A stretch of 64,000 bases of DNA from Glycocaulis sp050485565 (GCF_050485565.1 NZ_JBJHBQ010000010.1:29271-93270), one strand, 5' to 3'; counted from the stretch's first letter, positions 25,586-34,553 are shown. Translations and numbers: made by a program. The notes: generated by a model from the sequence alone, not told the origin.

Positions 25586-27532
25586 ATGACAGACGAGATC
25601 ATCCCGGTAGCCTCCAGCTTCTCAGGCTCGGACATGAGCGCAGAACGCTACAAGGCCCGGTATGCGCGCTCCATTGAAGAGCCCGATGCGTTCTGGCGTG
25701 AGGAGCTGGGCCGGCTCGACTGGATCAGGCGGCCGGAAAAAATCTCCGATGTCTCGTTCAACAAGGATGATTTCCGCATTCGCTGGTTCGAAGACGGCAT
25801 CCTCAATGTCTCGGTGAACTGCATTGACCGGCATCTGGAGACCCGTGCCAACAAGCCCGCCCTGATCTGGGAGGGCGATCACCCCGCCCATCACCATTCG
25901 ATCACCTACCGCCAGCTGCACGACCATGTGTGCCGCTTTGCCAACGTGCTCAAAATGCTGGGTGTGAAGAAGGGCGACCGTGTCACGCTCTACATGCCGA
26001 TGATCCCGCAGGCCGTCTTTGCCATGCTCGCCTGCACGCGCATTGGCGCGGTGCATTCGGTGGTGTTTGGCGGCTTTTCGCCCGAAGCCCTGTCAGGCCG
26101 GATCAATGATTGCCAGAGCGAGTTTGTCATCACCGCCGATCAGGGCGTGCGCGGCGGCAGGGCCATACCCCTGAAAGACAATGTGGACGAAGCGCTGAAA
26201 AGCGCGCCCGGCGTCAAACGCGTGCTGTGCGTGAAGCATACCGGCGCGAACGTGCACTGGGAGGAGGGCCGCGATTACTGGTATCACGACCTGTCCATCC
26301 AGGTGGACGCCCATTGCGCGCCCGAACCGATGGGCGCCGAAGACCCGCTCTTCATTCTCTACACCTCCGGCTCCACCGGAAAGCCCAAGGGCGTGCTGCA
26401 CACCACAGGCGGATATCTTCTGTGGGCCACCATGACCCACGCCCTCACCTTCGATGCGAAGGAAGACGATATCTTCTGGTGTACAGCCGATATCGGCTGG
26501 GTGACGGGCCATTCCTACATCGTCTATGGCCCGCTCGCGAACGGGGCGACCAGCCTGATGTTTGAAGGCGTGCCAACCTGGCCGGATGCCTCGCGCTTCT
26601 GGCAGGTGATTGAAAAGCACAAAGTTTCGGTTTTCTACACCGCCCCCACCGCCATCCGCGCCCTGATGCGCCTGGGCGATGATCCGGTGACGAAGCATGA
26701 CCGCTCCTCCTTGCGCCTTCTGGGCACGGTGGGCGAGCCGATTAATCCCGAAGCCTGGCGCTGGTATCACAAGACGGTCGGCAACGGACATTGCCCCATC
26801 GTGGATACCTGGTGGCAGACCGAGACCGGCGGGCATCTCATCACGCCGCTGCCCGGCGCCCATGGCCTCAAACCCGGCTCGGCCAGCTTCCCCATGTTCG
26901 GCGTCCAGCCCGCCCTTGTCGATAATGAGGGCAAGCGCCTGCCCGATAGCGGCGCGGCGGAAGGTAATCTGGTGCTGCTGGGTTCATGGCCGGGGCAGAT
27001 GCGCACCGTCTATGGCGATGACCGGCGCTTCTTCGATACGTATTTCTCCACCTATCCCGGCTATTATTTCACCGGCGACGGCGCGCGCCGTGATGAGGAC
27101 GGGTACTGGTGGATTACCGGCCGGGTCGACGATGTGCTCAATGTCTCCGGCCACCGTCTGGGTACGGCCGAGATCGAGAGCGCGCTGGTGCTTCACCCCG
27201 ATGTCGCCGAGGCCGCTGTCGTGGGCTATCCGCACGACATCAAGGGGCAGGGCGTGTGGTGCTATGTGACGCTGAATGAGGGCGTCGAGGCTGGCGATAG
27301 GCTGGAAAAGGCCCTCAAAGACCAGGTGCGCAAGGAAATCGGCCCCGTCGCCAGCCCGGACGTGATCCAGTTCACGCCCGGCCTGCCCAAGACGCGTTCA
27401 GGCAAGATCATGCGGCGAATACTGCGCAAGATCGCCGAGAACGAGCTGGAGTCGCTCGGCGACACCTCGACGCTCGCTGATCCGGGTGTCGTCCAGTCCC
27501 TGATCGAAGGTCGGACCAAGGCGGGCGGTTAG
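25586..27532 (+). CDS. acsA: Acetyl-CoA synthetase
   Basis: 648 residues, the standard length. AMP-binding motif YTSGSTGKPKG spans residues 259-269, and the C-terminal RSGKIMRR contains Lys607, the residue whose acetylation inactivates Acs in other bacteria. It activates acetate to acetyl-CoA via acetyl-AMP. Monocistronic; a hairpin CCAAAG-GCGCG-CTTTGG (27545-27561) follows but lacks a T-tract. Confidence 0.97.
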   Translation: MTDEIIPVASSFSGSDMSAERYKARYARSIEEPDAFWREELGRLDWIRRPEKISDVSFNKDDFRIRWFEDGILNVSVNCIDRHLETRANKPALIWEGDHPAHHHSITYRQLHDHVCRFANVLKMLGVKKGDRVTLYMPMIPQAVFAMLACTRIGAVHSVVFGGFSPEALSGRINDCQSEFVITADQGVRGGRAIPLKDNVDEALKSAPGVKRVLCVKHTGANVHWEEGRDYWYHDLSIQVDAHCAPEPMGAEDPLFILYTSGSTGKPKGVLHTTGGYLLWATMTHALTFDAKEDDIFWCTADIGWVTGHSYIVYGPLANGATSLMFEGVPTWPDASRFWQVIEKHKVSVFYTAPTAIRALMRLGDDPVTKHDRSSLRLLGTVGEPINPEAWRWYHKTVGNGHCPIVDTWWQTETGGHLITPLPGAHGLKPGSASFPMFGVQPALVDNEGKRLPDSGAAEGNLVLLGSWPGQMRTVYGDDRRFFDTYFSTYPGYYFTGDGARRDEDGYWWITGRVDDVLNVSGHRLGTAEIESALVLHPDVAEAAVVGYPHDIKGQGVWCYVTLNEGVEAGDRLEKALKDQVRKEIGPVASPDVIQFTPGLPKTRSGKIMRRILRKIAENELESLGDTSTLADPGVVQSLIEGRTKAGG

Positions 27533-27631
27533 TGAGGCGCTAACCCAAAGGCGCGCTTTGGCTGGTGCCCACCCTGAACACGCCTATCCTTGCAGGCATA
27601 ATGAGGCTCTCGAGGGGTTAAAAGGGTCGCC

Positions 27632-28102
27632 ATGAACCGCAGGACCGTCTCCGTGCTATTCGTCTGCACGGGCAATATATGCCGCTCGCCCCTGGCACAG
27701 GGTGTGGCCGAGGCCATGGCCGCAAAACTGAACAAGGCGATGGTGTTTGACTCGGCCGGTACCGGCGACTGGCATGCAGGCGAAGCCCCCGATCCGCGCG
27801 CCGTGGAAGCCGCCGCGCGGCGCGGCTATCACATCGCCGATCAGCGCGCCCGCGCGCTCAGCGATGAGGATTTCGCGCGCTTTGACCACATTATCGGCAT
27901 GGATAGCGGTCACAAGCGCTGGCTGCTGACGGCGCGTGATGTGCGCCGGCTGGAAGAACGCCCCGTCTCCATGCTGATGGACTGGTCGGTAGGACTGGCG
28001 GGCAAGGACGTGCCCGATCCCTATTATGGCGACGATGCGGCCTTTGAACACGCGCTGGACCTGATCGAGAAGGGCGTGGACGGCCTTGTCCGGCGTATGT
28101 GA
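27632..28102 (+). CDS. Low-molecular-weight protein tyrosine phosphatase
   Basis: 156 residues. The P-loop FVCTGNICRSP carries the Cx5R signature, and the general-acid loop reads VPDPYYGDD with the DPY motif. These phosphatases act on tyrosine-phosphorylated proteins, often in exopolysaccharide control, but no tyrosine kinase or polysaccharide cluster is adjacent. It is distinct from the arsenate reductase at 2.4 kb, which lacks the DPYY loop. Confidence 0.92.
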   Translation: MNRRTVSVLFVCTGNICRSPLAQGVAEAMAAKLNKAMVFDSAGTGDWHAGEAPDPRAVEAAARRGYHIADQRARALSDEDFARFDHIIGMDSGHKRWLLTARDVRRLEERPVSMLMDWSVGLAGKDVPDPYYGDDAAFEHALDLIEKGVDGLVRRM

Positions 28103-28165
28103 AGGCGGCTGCCCGGCCGGTCTTCACCCTTGGCAGCCCCGCCCGGCCCGCGCTACAGGGGGGCC

Positions 28166-28270
28166 ATGCGCACCATTCGCCGCCCGGCCCTTTTCATCAC
28201 CGCGATTCTGATCAGCTTTGGACTGGCCATGGCCGGCATCATCGCCCTCGCTCTGAAAGCGCTGCCGTGA
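28166..28270 (+). CDS. 34-residue membrane microprotein coupled to zapE
   Basis: ATG at 28166 with AGGGGGG immediately upstream, TGA at 28268-28270. The product begins MRTIRRPALF and has one hydrophobic segment (ITAILISFGLAMAGIIALAL) with a basic N-terminus, so it should span the inner membrane with its start inside. Its stop overlaps the GTG start of zapE by four bases (GTGA), strong evidence of translational coupling. I do not recognise a family. A GCTACAGG -10-like element ends seven bases before the start. Confidence 0.65.
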   Translation: MRTIRRPALFITAILISFGLAMAGIIALALKALP

Positions 28271-29361
28271 CACCGTCCAAGGCGCTGGAGGAAGGCATTG
28301 CTGAGGGCCGCCTGACCGAAGATGGCGGCCAGCGCGCCATTGCGCTCTATCTCGACACGCTGATCGAGGACATTGAGGGCTGGAAGGGCGGCAGGTCCGG
28401 CCTGCTGCGCAAATCAAGCCCGCCGCCCAAAGGGCTTTATCTCTGGGGCGGGGTCGGTACGGGCAAATCCCTCCTGATGGATCTCTTCCACGACGCGGTG
28501 AGCCTCAAGGCCAAGCGCCGCGTGCACTTCCACGCCTTCATGCAGGACGTGCATGCCCGTATCGCGCGTGAACGCGAGACGAAAAAGGGCGAGCCCCTGA
28601 TCGCCGTGGCTGACGAGATCGCCCGTGAAACCCGGCTTTTATGCTTTGACGAGTTGCAGGTGACCAATGTTGCCGATGCGATGATCCTTGGCCGCCTGTT
28701 TGAACGCCTGTTCGACAAGGGCGTGGTCGTCATCGCCACCTCCAACCGCCACCCGTCAGAGCTCTATAAGAATGGCCTCAACCGCCAGCTTTTTGAGCCC
28801 TTCATTACCATGATCGAGGCAAAGCTGGACGTGATGCGTCTCGATAGCGGGCGCGATTACCGTCTGGAGCGCCTGTCTGCCGCGCCGGTCTATTACACGC
28901 CGCTGGACGAAGAGGCCGATGCGGCGATGGATGCCGCCTTTGCCCGCCTCACGCTGGGCGCGCGGGCGCAGAGCTGCACGCTCACCATTCAGGGCCGCAC
29001 GCTGGAGGTCACGCGCGAAGCGGCTGGCGTCGCCCGTTTCAGCTTTGCGGAGCTGTGCGCAAGGCCGCTGGGGGCTGCGGATTATCTGATGCTGGCCGAA
29101 ACCTTCCACACAATCCTCATCGACCATGTGCCGGTGATGAGCCCGCGAAAACGCGATGAGGCCGCCCGCTTCGTCACCCTTATAGACGCGCTCTACGATA
29201 CCCGCGCCAAGCTGGTGATGAGCGCCGAAGCCGAACCTTCCGGTCTCTACCCCGATGGCGATGGCGCGTTCGAGTTTGAACGTACCGCCTCGCGCCTGAT
29301 GGAGATGCGCAGCCTTGAATATCTGGCCGCCGAGAGGCGATTAGCCTCGCCTGAAAGGTAA
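28267..29361 (+). CDS. zapE: ZapE / AFG1-like ATPase
   Basis: 364 residues from GTG 28267; longer frames run into the upstream microprotein and lack homology. Walker A GGVGTGKS, followed by FHAFMQDVHARI, LLCFDELQVTNVADAMIL (Walker B) and VIATSNRHPSELYKNGLNR, all diagnostic of AFG1/ZapE. In E. coli ZapE acts at the division ring, and mitochondrial AFG1 supports respiratory complexes. In many alphaproteobacteria it sits near sdh and mdh; here mdh is 1.5 kb downstream. Confidence 0.93.
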   Translation: MTPSKALEEGIAEGRLTEDGGQRAIALYLDTLIEDIEGWKGGRSGLLRKSSPPPKGLYLWGGVGTGKSLLMDLFHDAVSLKAKRRVHFHAFMQDVHARIARERETKKGEPLIAVADEIARETRLLCFDELQVTNVADAMILGRLFERLFDKGVVVIATSNRHPSELYKNGLNRQLFEPFITMIEAKLDVMRLDSGRDYRLERLSAAPVYYTPLDEEADAAMDAAFARLTLGARAQSCTLTIQGRTLEVTREAAGVARFSFAELCARPLGAADYLMLAETFHTILIDHVPVMSPRKRDEAARFVTLIDALYDTRAKLVMSAEAEPSGLYPDGDGAFEFERTASRLMEMRSLEYLAAERRLASPER

Positions 29362-29442
29362 ATTTTGTGTAACCTTCGACACGCTGAACCGGCAGGATAG
29401 GGCCTGCCGGGCTGAATTTTCGCGTGCTGAGGGGGAAATATA

Positions 29443-30147
29443 ATGCGGGTAATTATCGCGGCCATTCTGGCCGGTGGGCTGTCATTGGCGGCGCTGTGGG
29501 GCGCTGACAAATATCTGGGTATTGGCGGGGCCGTACCGGCACCGGAAGAGGCTGAAGACGCCGCCGACGCGGTGGATGATGCGGTCGACGAGGATGAAAA
29601 CGGCTTCATTGCCGAAGACTTCGAGGACGTCGCGGGCGAGCCCGTAGAGGAATTCTTCGAGGAAGAGGCTGCGCCGGTCGAGGAGGCTGCTGGCCGCTTC
29701 ATCAACACCGCCGAAACCGATTATCACGGCTATTACATGCCCAGCGGGCTCATCCAGACCGGCGACTGGGTGCTGCGTCATATCCATATCGGCCATGCCA
29801 GCCAGTTCGAAGCCTTCGAGGAAAGCGGGCAGGACGCCGGTCTCGTGCCGGTCTGGATCGAGTTCATGCATGTCGATTCTGAAATGCTCACCACCGAGGA
29901 AGGGTTTGAATACCCCTCTGAATCCCGGCGCGTCCTGGCGGATCGCTTCCATATCGGCGAGGCGAATTTCGAGTTCGACGCCAGCCATGACGAGATCGGC
30001 GATGTCTATGTCTATGGATCACTCGATGCCGAGCAGATCCAGGGGCCAGTGGAGGGCACCACCGGCATTCCGGCACTGACGGGCGGCATGGAGCTCAATG
30101 GCGAGCGCCTGCGCAATGTCTCCTTCGACCACTGGTACGGCCACTAG
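29443..30147 (+). CDS. Exported acidic protein of unknown function
   Basis: 234 residues. An N-terminal hydrophobic segment (residues ~3-20) acts as anchor or signal. A strongly acidic, Ala/Glu/Asp-rich linker spans residues ~33-85. The rest is a ~145-residue mixed domain with no motif I know; it contains DWVLRHIHIGHASQF and ends in NVSFDHWYGH. AGGGGG stands nine bases before the start. The acidic linker suggests a surface-exposed or stalked domain. It lies between zapE and a terminator; function cannot be named. Confidence 0.75.
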   Translation: MRVIIAAILAGGLSLAALWGADKYLGIGGAVPAPEEAEDAADAVDDAVDEDENGFIAEDFEDVAGEPVEEFFEEEAAPVEEAAGRFINTAETDYHGYYMPSGLIQTGDWVLRHIHIGHASQFEAFEESGQDAGLVPVWIEFMHVDSEMLTTEEGFEYPSESRRVLADRFHIGEANFEFDASHDEIGDVYVYGSLDAEQIQGPVEGTTGIPALTGGMELNGERLRNVSFDHWYGH

Positions 30148-30172
30148 GCGAGAGGCATCTTAAGGGTATGTG

Positions 30173-30202
30173 AAAAGCCGCCCCGGCTCCGGGGCGGCTT
30201 TT
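30173..30202. terminator. Bidirectional terminator
   Basis: Perfect 14-bp arms 30173-30186 and 30189-30202 (AAAAGCCGCCCCGG and complement), with A-tract before and T-tract after. Serves the acidic-protein gene and the convergent DUF6265-like gene. Confidence 0.93.
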
Positions 30203-30209
30203 TCGCCTT

Positions 30210-30653
30210 CTAGTCCTGAAGGGTCCAGTGCCAGCTGATCTCCCGGCTGCGGTCCAGGGTGGAGATGGTGGCGCTCAGCCTGTCGCCCTCGCGCGTATAC
30301 TCGATACGCTGGGGAAAATCGTGGTCGGGATTTTCAAACACCGCACTGTCACCGTCTTGCGACACAAGGTCGAAGCGCACGGGCGGGCGCCCGCCCGGCT
30401 GGGCAACATAAACCGTCTCCTCGCCGGTGGTGATATGGAGAAATTCGAAGCTGACGGCCCGGCCATCACGGATGGTGCGGCCCATGCCGGTCATCAGCCC
30501 GCCCTCTGGTGCCATCCAGACTTCCTCGGAAACGCGGCCATTATTCTCGCTGCGCCAGTGACCGGCCAGCCAGGCAAGATCAGGTTCGTCGGCAAAGGCC
30601 GGGGCGGCCGGAACGGCAAGGGCAAGGCAGAGGGCAAGCATTGACAGGCGCAT
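30210..30653 (-). CDS. Exported DUF6265-like protein
   Basis: 147 residues from ATG 30653, chosen because it gives a clean signal peptide (MRLSMLALCLALAVPAAPAFA) and GGAG at a good distance; two other in-frame ATGs lie three and two codons upstream. The mature start WLAGHWRSENNGRVSEEVW is typical of the DUF6265 lipocalin-like family, followed by EFLHITTGEETVYVAQPGG. These are secreted beta-barrel proteins without a known activity. Divergent from mdh. Confidence 0.82.
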   Translation of the reverse strand: MRLSMLALCLALAVPAAPAFADEPDLAWLAGHWRSENNGRVSEEVWMAPEGGLMTGMGRTIRDGRAVSFEFLHITTGEETVYVAQPGGRPPVRFDLVSQDGDSAVFENPDHDFPQRIEYTREGDRLSATISTLDRSREISWHWTLQD

Positions 30654-30824
30654 CACCATCATCTCCGTCTCAGGGCAGTTATCTGCTGTACGCGCGCGCT
30701 CACCACCGCGCAAGCGCGCACCCGCATTGCAGAGCGCTTCGCTTGGCGCTAGACACGCGGCCATCGGTTTTTGCGCCGCAGCACATCCCTTCGCACGGCG
30801 CCCCAACTAGCCAAGGAGAGGCTC

Positions 30825-31793
30825 ATGGCCCGCAAGAAGATTGCCCTTATCGGCGCCGGCATGATCGGCGGTACGCTTGCCCATATCGCCGCGCGCGAGG
30901 AGCTGGGCGATGTCGTCCTGATGGACCTGGCTGAAGGCACCGCCAAGGGCAAGGCGCTCGATATCGCTGAAGCGAGCCCCGTGTTTGGCAAGGACAGCCA
31001 TCTCTCGGGCGGTTCGGTGGAAGACTACTCGCCGATTAAAGGCGCGGATGTGTGCATCGTGACTGCCGGCGTGCCGCGCAAGCCCGGCATGAGCCGCGAT
31101 GATCTTCTGGGCATCAATTTGAAAGTGATGAAGGCCGTTGGTGAAGGCATCAAGAAATATGCCCCGAACGCCTTCGTGATCTGCATCACCAATCCGCTCG
31201 ACGCGATGGTCTGGGCCTTGCGTGAGTTTTCCGGCCTGCCGCACAACATGGTGGTCGGCATGGCAGGCGTGCTGGACTCGGCGCGCTTCCGCTGGTTCCT
31301 GGCTGAAGAATTCAAGGTGTCGGTCGAAGACGTCACCGCCTTCGTGATGGGCGGGCATGGCGACACCATGGTGCCGCTGACGCGCTATTCCACCGTGGCG
31401 GGCATCCCGGTGCCGGACATGATCGCGATGGGCTGGACCACGCAAGAGAAGATCGACGCCATCGTGGACCGCACCCGTTCTGGCGGCGGCGAGATCGTCC
31501 AGCTTCTGGGCAATGGGTCGGCCTTCTATGCGCCGGCCGAAAGCGCGATTGCCATGGCCAAATCCTATCTCAACGACAAGAAGCGCGTCCTGCCCTGCGC
31601 GGTGCATCTCACCGGCCAGTTCGGCGTAAAGGACATGTATGTCGGCGTACCGGTGGTGATCGGTGCGGGCGGCGCGGAAAAGATCGTCGAGATCAGCCTG
31701 AATGCTGACGAACAGAAAATGTTCGATCACTCGGTCGATGCCGTGAAGGGCCTTGTGAAGGCCTGCAAGGACATCGATCCGAGCCTGGCGTAA
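30825..31793 (+). CDS. mdh: Malate dehydrogenase
   Basis: 322 residues from ATG 30825 with AAGGAGAG at six bases. LDH-like MDH: nucleotide loop GAGMIGG at residues 10-16, TAGVPRKPGMSRDDLL substrate loop (the Arg residues select malate/oxaloacetate) and the catalytic His in GGHGDTMVPL. NAD-linked TCA-cycle enzyme. GCTAGAC, a -10-like element, lies at 30748. A repeat element follows its stop by three bases and separates it from asd. Confidence 0.96.
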   Translation: MARKKIALIGAGMIGGTLAHIAAREELGDVVLMDLAEGTAKGKALDIAEASPVFGKDSHLSGGSVEDYSPIKGADVCIVTAGVPRKPGMSRDDLLGINLKVMKAVGEGIKKYAPNAFVICITNPLDAMVWALREFSGLPHNMVVGMAGVLDSARFRWFLAEEFKVSVEDVTAFVMGGHGDTMVPLTRYSTVAGIPVPDMIAMGWTTQEKIDAIVDRTRSGGGEIVQLLGNGSAFYAPAESAIAMAKSYLNDKKRVLPCAVHLTGQFGVKDMYVGVPVVIGAGGAEKIVEISLNADEQKMFDHSVDAVKGLVKACKDIDPSLA

Positions 31794-31796
31794 CCG

Positions 31797-31915
31797 TTTT
31801 CCTCCCCCGTTTACGGGGGAGGTGTCAGCGCAGCTGACGGAGGGGGGAAACCTTTCTTTTCAAGATCCCCCCCTCGGTCCTCCGGACCACTCCCCCCGTA
31901 AACGGGGGGAGAAAC
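31797..31915. repeat. Hairpin-rich intergenic repeat, copy 2
   Basis: Same architecture as copy 1: CTCCCCCGTTTACGGGGGAG at 31802-31821, central hairpin GGTCC-TCC-GGACC at 31876-31888 and the right palindrome at 31890-31911. The spacer differs (CAGCGCAGCTG-type stem after the left hairpin). It fills most of the mdh-asd gap and may attenuate or stabilise transcripts there. Confidence 0.88.
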
Positions 31916-31937
31916 CTGCATATCAGGAACCACTTCC

Positions 31938-32963
31938 ATGGCACTCAATATCGCAGTCGTTGGCGCAACTGGCGCGGTGGGCAAGGAGATGCTCACCATT
32001 CTCGCCGAGCGCCTGTTCCCGGCTGGCGAGGTTCACGCCCTCGCCTCGCGCCGCTCGGTCGGCACCGAGCTGAGCTATGGCGACAAGACCCTGAAATGCA
32101 AGGATCTGGAAACGTTCGACTTTTCCAAGGTCGATCTCGTCCTGATGAGCGCGGGCGGGGATGTGTCGAAGGAATGGTCCCCGAAAATCGCCAAGGCAGG
32201 CGCCATCGTGATCGACAATTCGTCGGCCTGGCGGATGGACCCTGACGTGCCGCTGATCGTGCCGGAAGTGAATGCCGATGCCCTCGATGGCGGCATAAAG
32301 AAAGGCATTATCGCCAATCCGAACTGCTCCACCATCCAGACCGTGGTTGCACTCAAACCTCTGCACGATGCGGCCACCATCAACCGCGTCTCGGTAGCCA
32401 CCTACCAGTCCACCTCCGGGGCAGGCACCGAGGGCATGGACGAGTTGTGGCGCCAGACCCGCGCCATCTATGTGAACGATCCGGTCGAGCCGCAGGCCTT
32501 TTCCAAGCAGATCGCCTTCAACGTGATCCCCAAAATCGATGTCTTCATGGAGGACGGCTCCACGAAGGAAGAGTGGAAGATGGTGGTCGAGACCAAGAAA
32601 ATCCTCGACCCGAAGATAAAGCTCTTTGCCACCTGCGCGCGCGTGCCGGTCTTTGTCGGCCACTGCGTCGCCGCCCATATCGAGTTCGAAACCGGAATCA
32701 GCGCGAAGAAGGCCCGCACGATATTGCGCGAAGCGCCCGGCATCATGCTGGTTGACCGCGCGGACGAGGAAGATCCCGCCTTCGTCACCCCGGTAGAGAG
32801 CGTTGGCGAGTTCGCGACCTTCGTCAGCCGCGTGCGCGAAGACCCGACGGTGGAGAACGGCCTCGCTTTGTGGATCGTCTCGGATAACTTACGCAAAGGC
32901 GCGGCGCTTAACGCCGTGCAGATCGCCGAATTGCTCCTCAACAAGGGTATCGTGAAGGCCTGA
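31938..32963 (+). CDS. asd: Aspartate-semialdehyde dehydrogenase
   Basis: 341 residues. NADP loop GATGAVGKEML at residues 10-20, catalytic Cys130 in NPNCSTIQ, and the substrate/His region VFVGHCVAAHIEFE. It makes aspartate semialdehyde for lysine, threonine, methionine and diaminopimelate. Its TGA overlaps the next gene's ATG by one base, so translation is likely coupled to an acyl-CoA dehydrogenase, an unusual metabolic pairing. Confidence 0.96.
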   Translation: MALNIAVVGATGAVGKEMLTILAERLFPAGEVHALASRRSVGTELSYGDKTLKCKDLETFDFSKVDLVLMSAGGDVSKEWSPKIAKAGAIVIDNSSAWRMDPDVPLIVPEVNADALDGGIKKGIIANPNCSTIQTVVALKPLHDAATINRVSVATYQSTSGAGTEGMDELWRQTRAIYVNDPVEPQAFSKQIAFNVIPKIDVFMEDGSTKEEWKMVVETKKILDPKIKLFATCARVPVFVGHCVAAHIEFETGISAKKARTILREAPGIMLVDRADEEDPAFVTPVESVGEFATFVSRVREDPTVENGLALWIVSDNLRKGAALNAVQIAELLLNKGIVKA

Positions 32964-34105
32964 TGCAAAGCCCGTTCGATACGCCCGAGCGCAAGGCCTT
33001 CCGCGAATCTGTGGAGGCCTTCGTGGCGCGCGAGATCGCCCCCTTTGCCAATGAATGGGACGAGGCGGGTGATTTCCCCTGGGAACTTCACCAGAAAGCC
33101 GGTGCTCTGGGGCTTTTCGGCTTCGGCATTGACGAGGCATATGGCGGGCTCGGCTTTGATGATGCCTTCATGCGCATGGATAGCGGCGTAGCACTCGCCT
33201 ATTGCGGCGCAGGCGGGGTCAATGCCTCGCTCGGCTGCCGCAATATCATGACCGGCCCCATCGCCAAGCTGGCGTCCGAAGAGATCAAACTGGCCGTCCT
33301 GCCGGAGATCGTCTCGGGCCGCGAAGGCGGCGCGCTCGCCATGACCGAGCCGTCCGGCGGCTCTGACCTGTCACGAATGAAAACCTGCGCGGTGAAAGAC
33401 GGCGATGGCTGGCGCATCACGGGCGAAAAAACCTTCATCACCGGTGGCATGAAGGCGCGCTGGTATGTGGTCGGCGCGCGCACGGGCGGCGAGGGCTTTG
33501 GCGGCATCTCGCTCTTCCTCGTGGAGGCGGGCTCAGACGGCTTCAGCCGAACGCCTATCAAGAACAAGATGGGCTGGTGGGCGTCGGACACGGCCACGCT
33601 CCATTTCGATGATTGCCATGTGCCCGCGGGCAACCAGCTGGGTGAGGAGGGCCTGTGCCTCCTCGCCATCATGGAAAACTTCAATTATGAGCGCCTCGCG
33701 CTCGCTTCGGGCTGCCTTGGCATGGCCAGGCGCTGCCTTGACGATGCGGTGAGCTGGGCAAAGGAGCGAGAGACTTTCGGCAAGCCGCTCATCAAACATC
33801 AGGTCATCCGCCACAAGATCGCGGATATGAGCATGCGTATCGACGCGCTGGAGGCTTACTTGCGCGCCATTGCATGGACCATGAATGAGGGCGAGATGCC
33901 GGTCGCCGAGCTGTCCAAGGTGAAAGTGCTCGCCTCCACCACGGCCGAGTTCTGCGCCAGCGAAGCCATGCAGATACTCGGCGGGGCGGGTTACTTGCGC
34001 GGCCAGGCGATCGAGCGCATCTACCGCGAGGTCAAGGTGATGGCGATTGGCGGCGGCTCTGAAGAGATCATGCGCGATCTGGCCGTGAAACAGATGGGGC
34101 TTTAG
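32963..34105 (+). CDS. Acyl-CoA dehydrogenase
   Basis: 380 residues with the family blocks AMTEPSGGSDLSRMKT and ITGEKTFITGG, and the C-terminal helix QILGGAGYLRGQAIERIYREV. The usual MCAD-type catalytic Glu position reads AIGGGSEE, so it is Gly. A Glu at 243 in NYERLALASG takes the position used by isovaleryl-CoA and long-chain dehydrogenases. This suggests a branched- or long-chain substrate. FAD flavoenzyme passing electrons to ETF. Overlaps asd by one base. Confidence 0.92.
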   Translation: MQSPFDTPERKAFRESVEAFVAREIAPFANEWDEAGDFPWELHQKAGALGLFGFGIDEAYGGLGFDDAFMRMDSGVALAYCGAGGVNASLGCRNIMTGPIAKLASEEIKLAVLPEIVSGREGGALAMTEPSGGSDLSRMKTCAVKDGDGWRITGEKTFITGGMKARWYVVGARTGGEGFGGISLFLVEAGSDGFSRTPIKNKMGWWASDTATLHFDDCHVPAGNQLGEEGLCLLAIMENFNYERLALASGCLGMARRCLDDAVSWAKERETFGKPLIKHQVIRHKIADMSMRIDALEAYLRAIAWTMNEGEMPVAELSKVKVLASTTAEFCASEAMQILGGAGYLRGQAIERIYREVKVMAIGGGSEEIMRDLAVKQMGL

Positions 34106-34126
34106 GGGGGCACTCTCCCCACCATT

Positions 34127-34221
34127 GTCATCACCCGCTTCATGCGGGTGACCCATGCCTGCAACGAACGAACACGCGGAACGGTCTCAGGCATGGGTGG
34201 CCCGGACAAGCCGGGCCATGA
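34127..34221. repeat. REP-like intergenic palindromic element
   Basis: Three nested inverted repeats: GTCATCACCCGC/GCGGGTGAC (34127-34151), an 11-bp ACCCATGCCTG / CAGGCATGGGT pair (34151-34161 and 34188-34198), and GGCCCGG-ACAA..-CCGGGCC (34199-34217). It ends CATGACAGC. A shorter hairpin with the same ATGACAGC end lies at 54798. Located between convergent acyl-CoA dehydrogenase and bolA genes. Confidence 0.75.
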
Positions 34222-34230
34222 CAGCAATCC

Positions 34231-34500
34231 CTACTCCCCCGGCGCTTTCGCCCGTATCACCAGAGCATGGATGGGGCCGGTCAGCTCCTCGGCGAGGGCC
34301 TGATTGACCAGGCGATGGCGCGCGATACGGCTCTGGCCCGCAAACGCCTCTGACACGATCTCGACGGTGAAATGGCTCTGCCCGCCGGGGCGTGAGCCCG
34401 CATGACCGGCATGGGCGGCGCTGTCATCGGTGATAGTCAGCTCAAGAGGAGCCAGCGCCGCTTTCAGCTTGTCTTCGATCACCCGGCGCATCTCTGTCAT
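34231..34500 (-). CDS. bolA: BolA-family protein
   Basis: 89 residues from ATG 34500 (an ATG six codons upstream is possible but has a weaker RBS). BolA fold with the C-terminal signature FAGQSRIARHRLVNQALAEEL and His in SHFTVEIVS. BolA proteins pair with monothiol glutaredoxins in iron-sulfur handling and influence envelope genes. It is divergent from the J-domain gene, and this bolA-J protein-cobS order recurs in alphaproteobacteria. Confidence 0.92.
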   Translation of the reverse strand: MTEMRRVIEDKLKAALAPLELTITDDSAAHAGHAGSRPGGQSHFTVEIVSEAFAGQSRIARHRLVNQALAEELTGPIHALVIRAKAPGE

Positions 34501-34553
34501 TTCACCTGTATCCTTCATTGCCCGATAACGGGTCGAGGCCCATACTTACGCAT

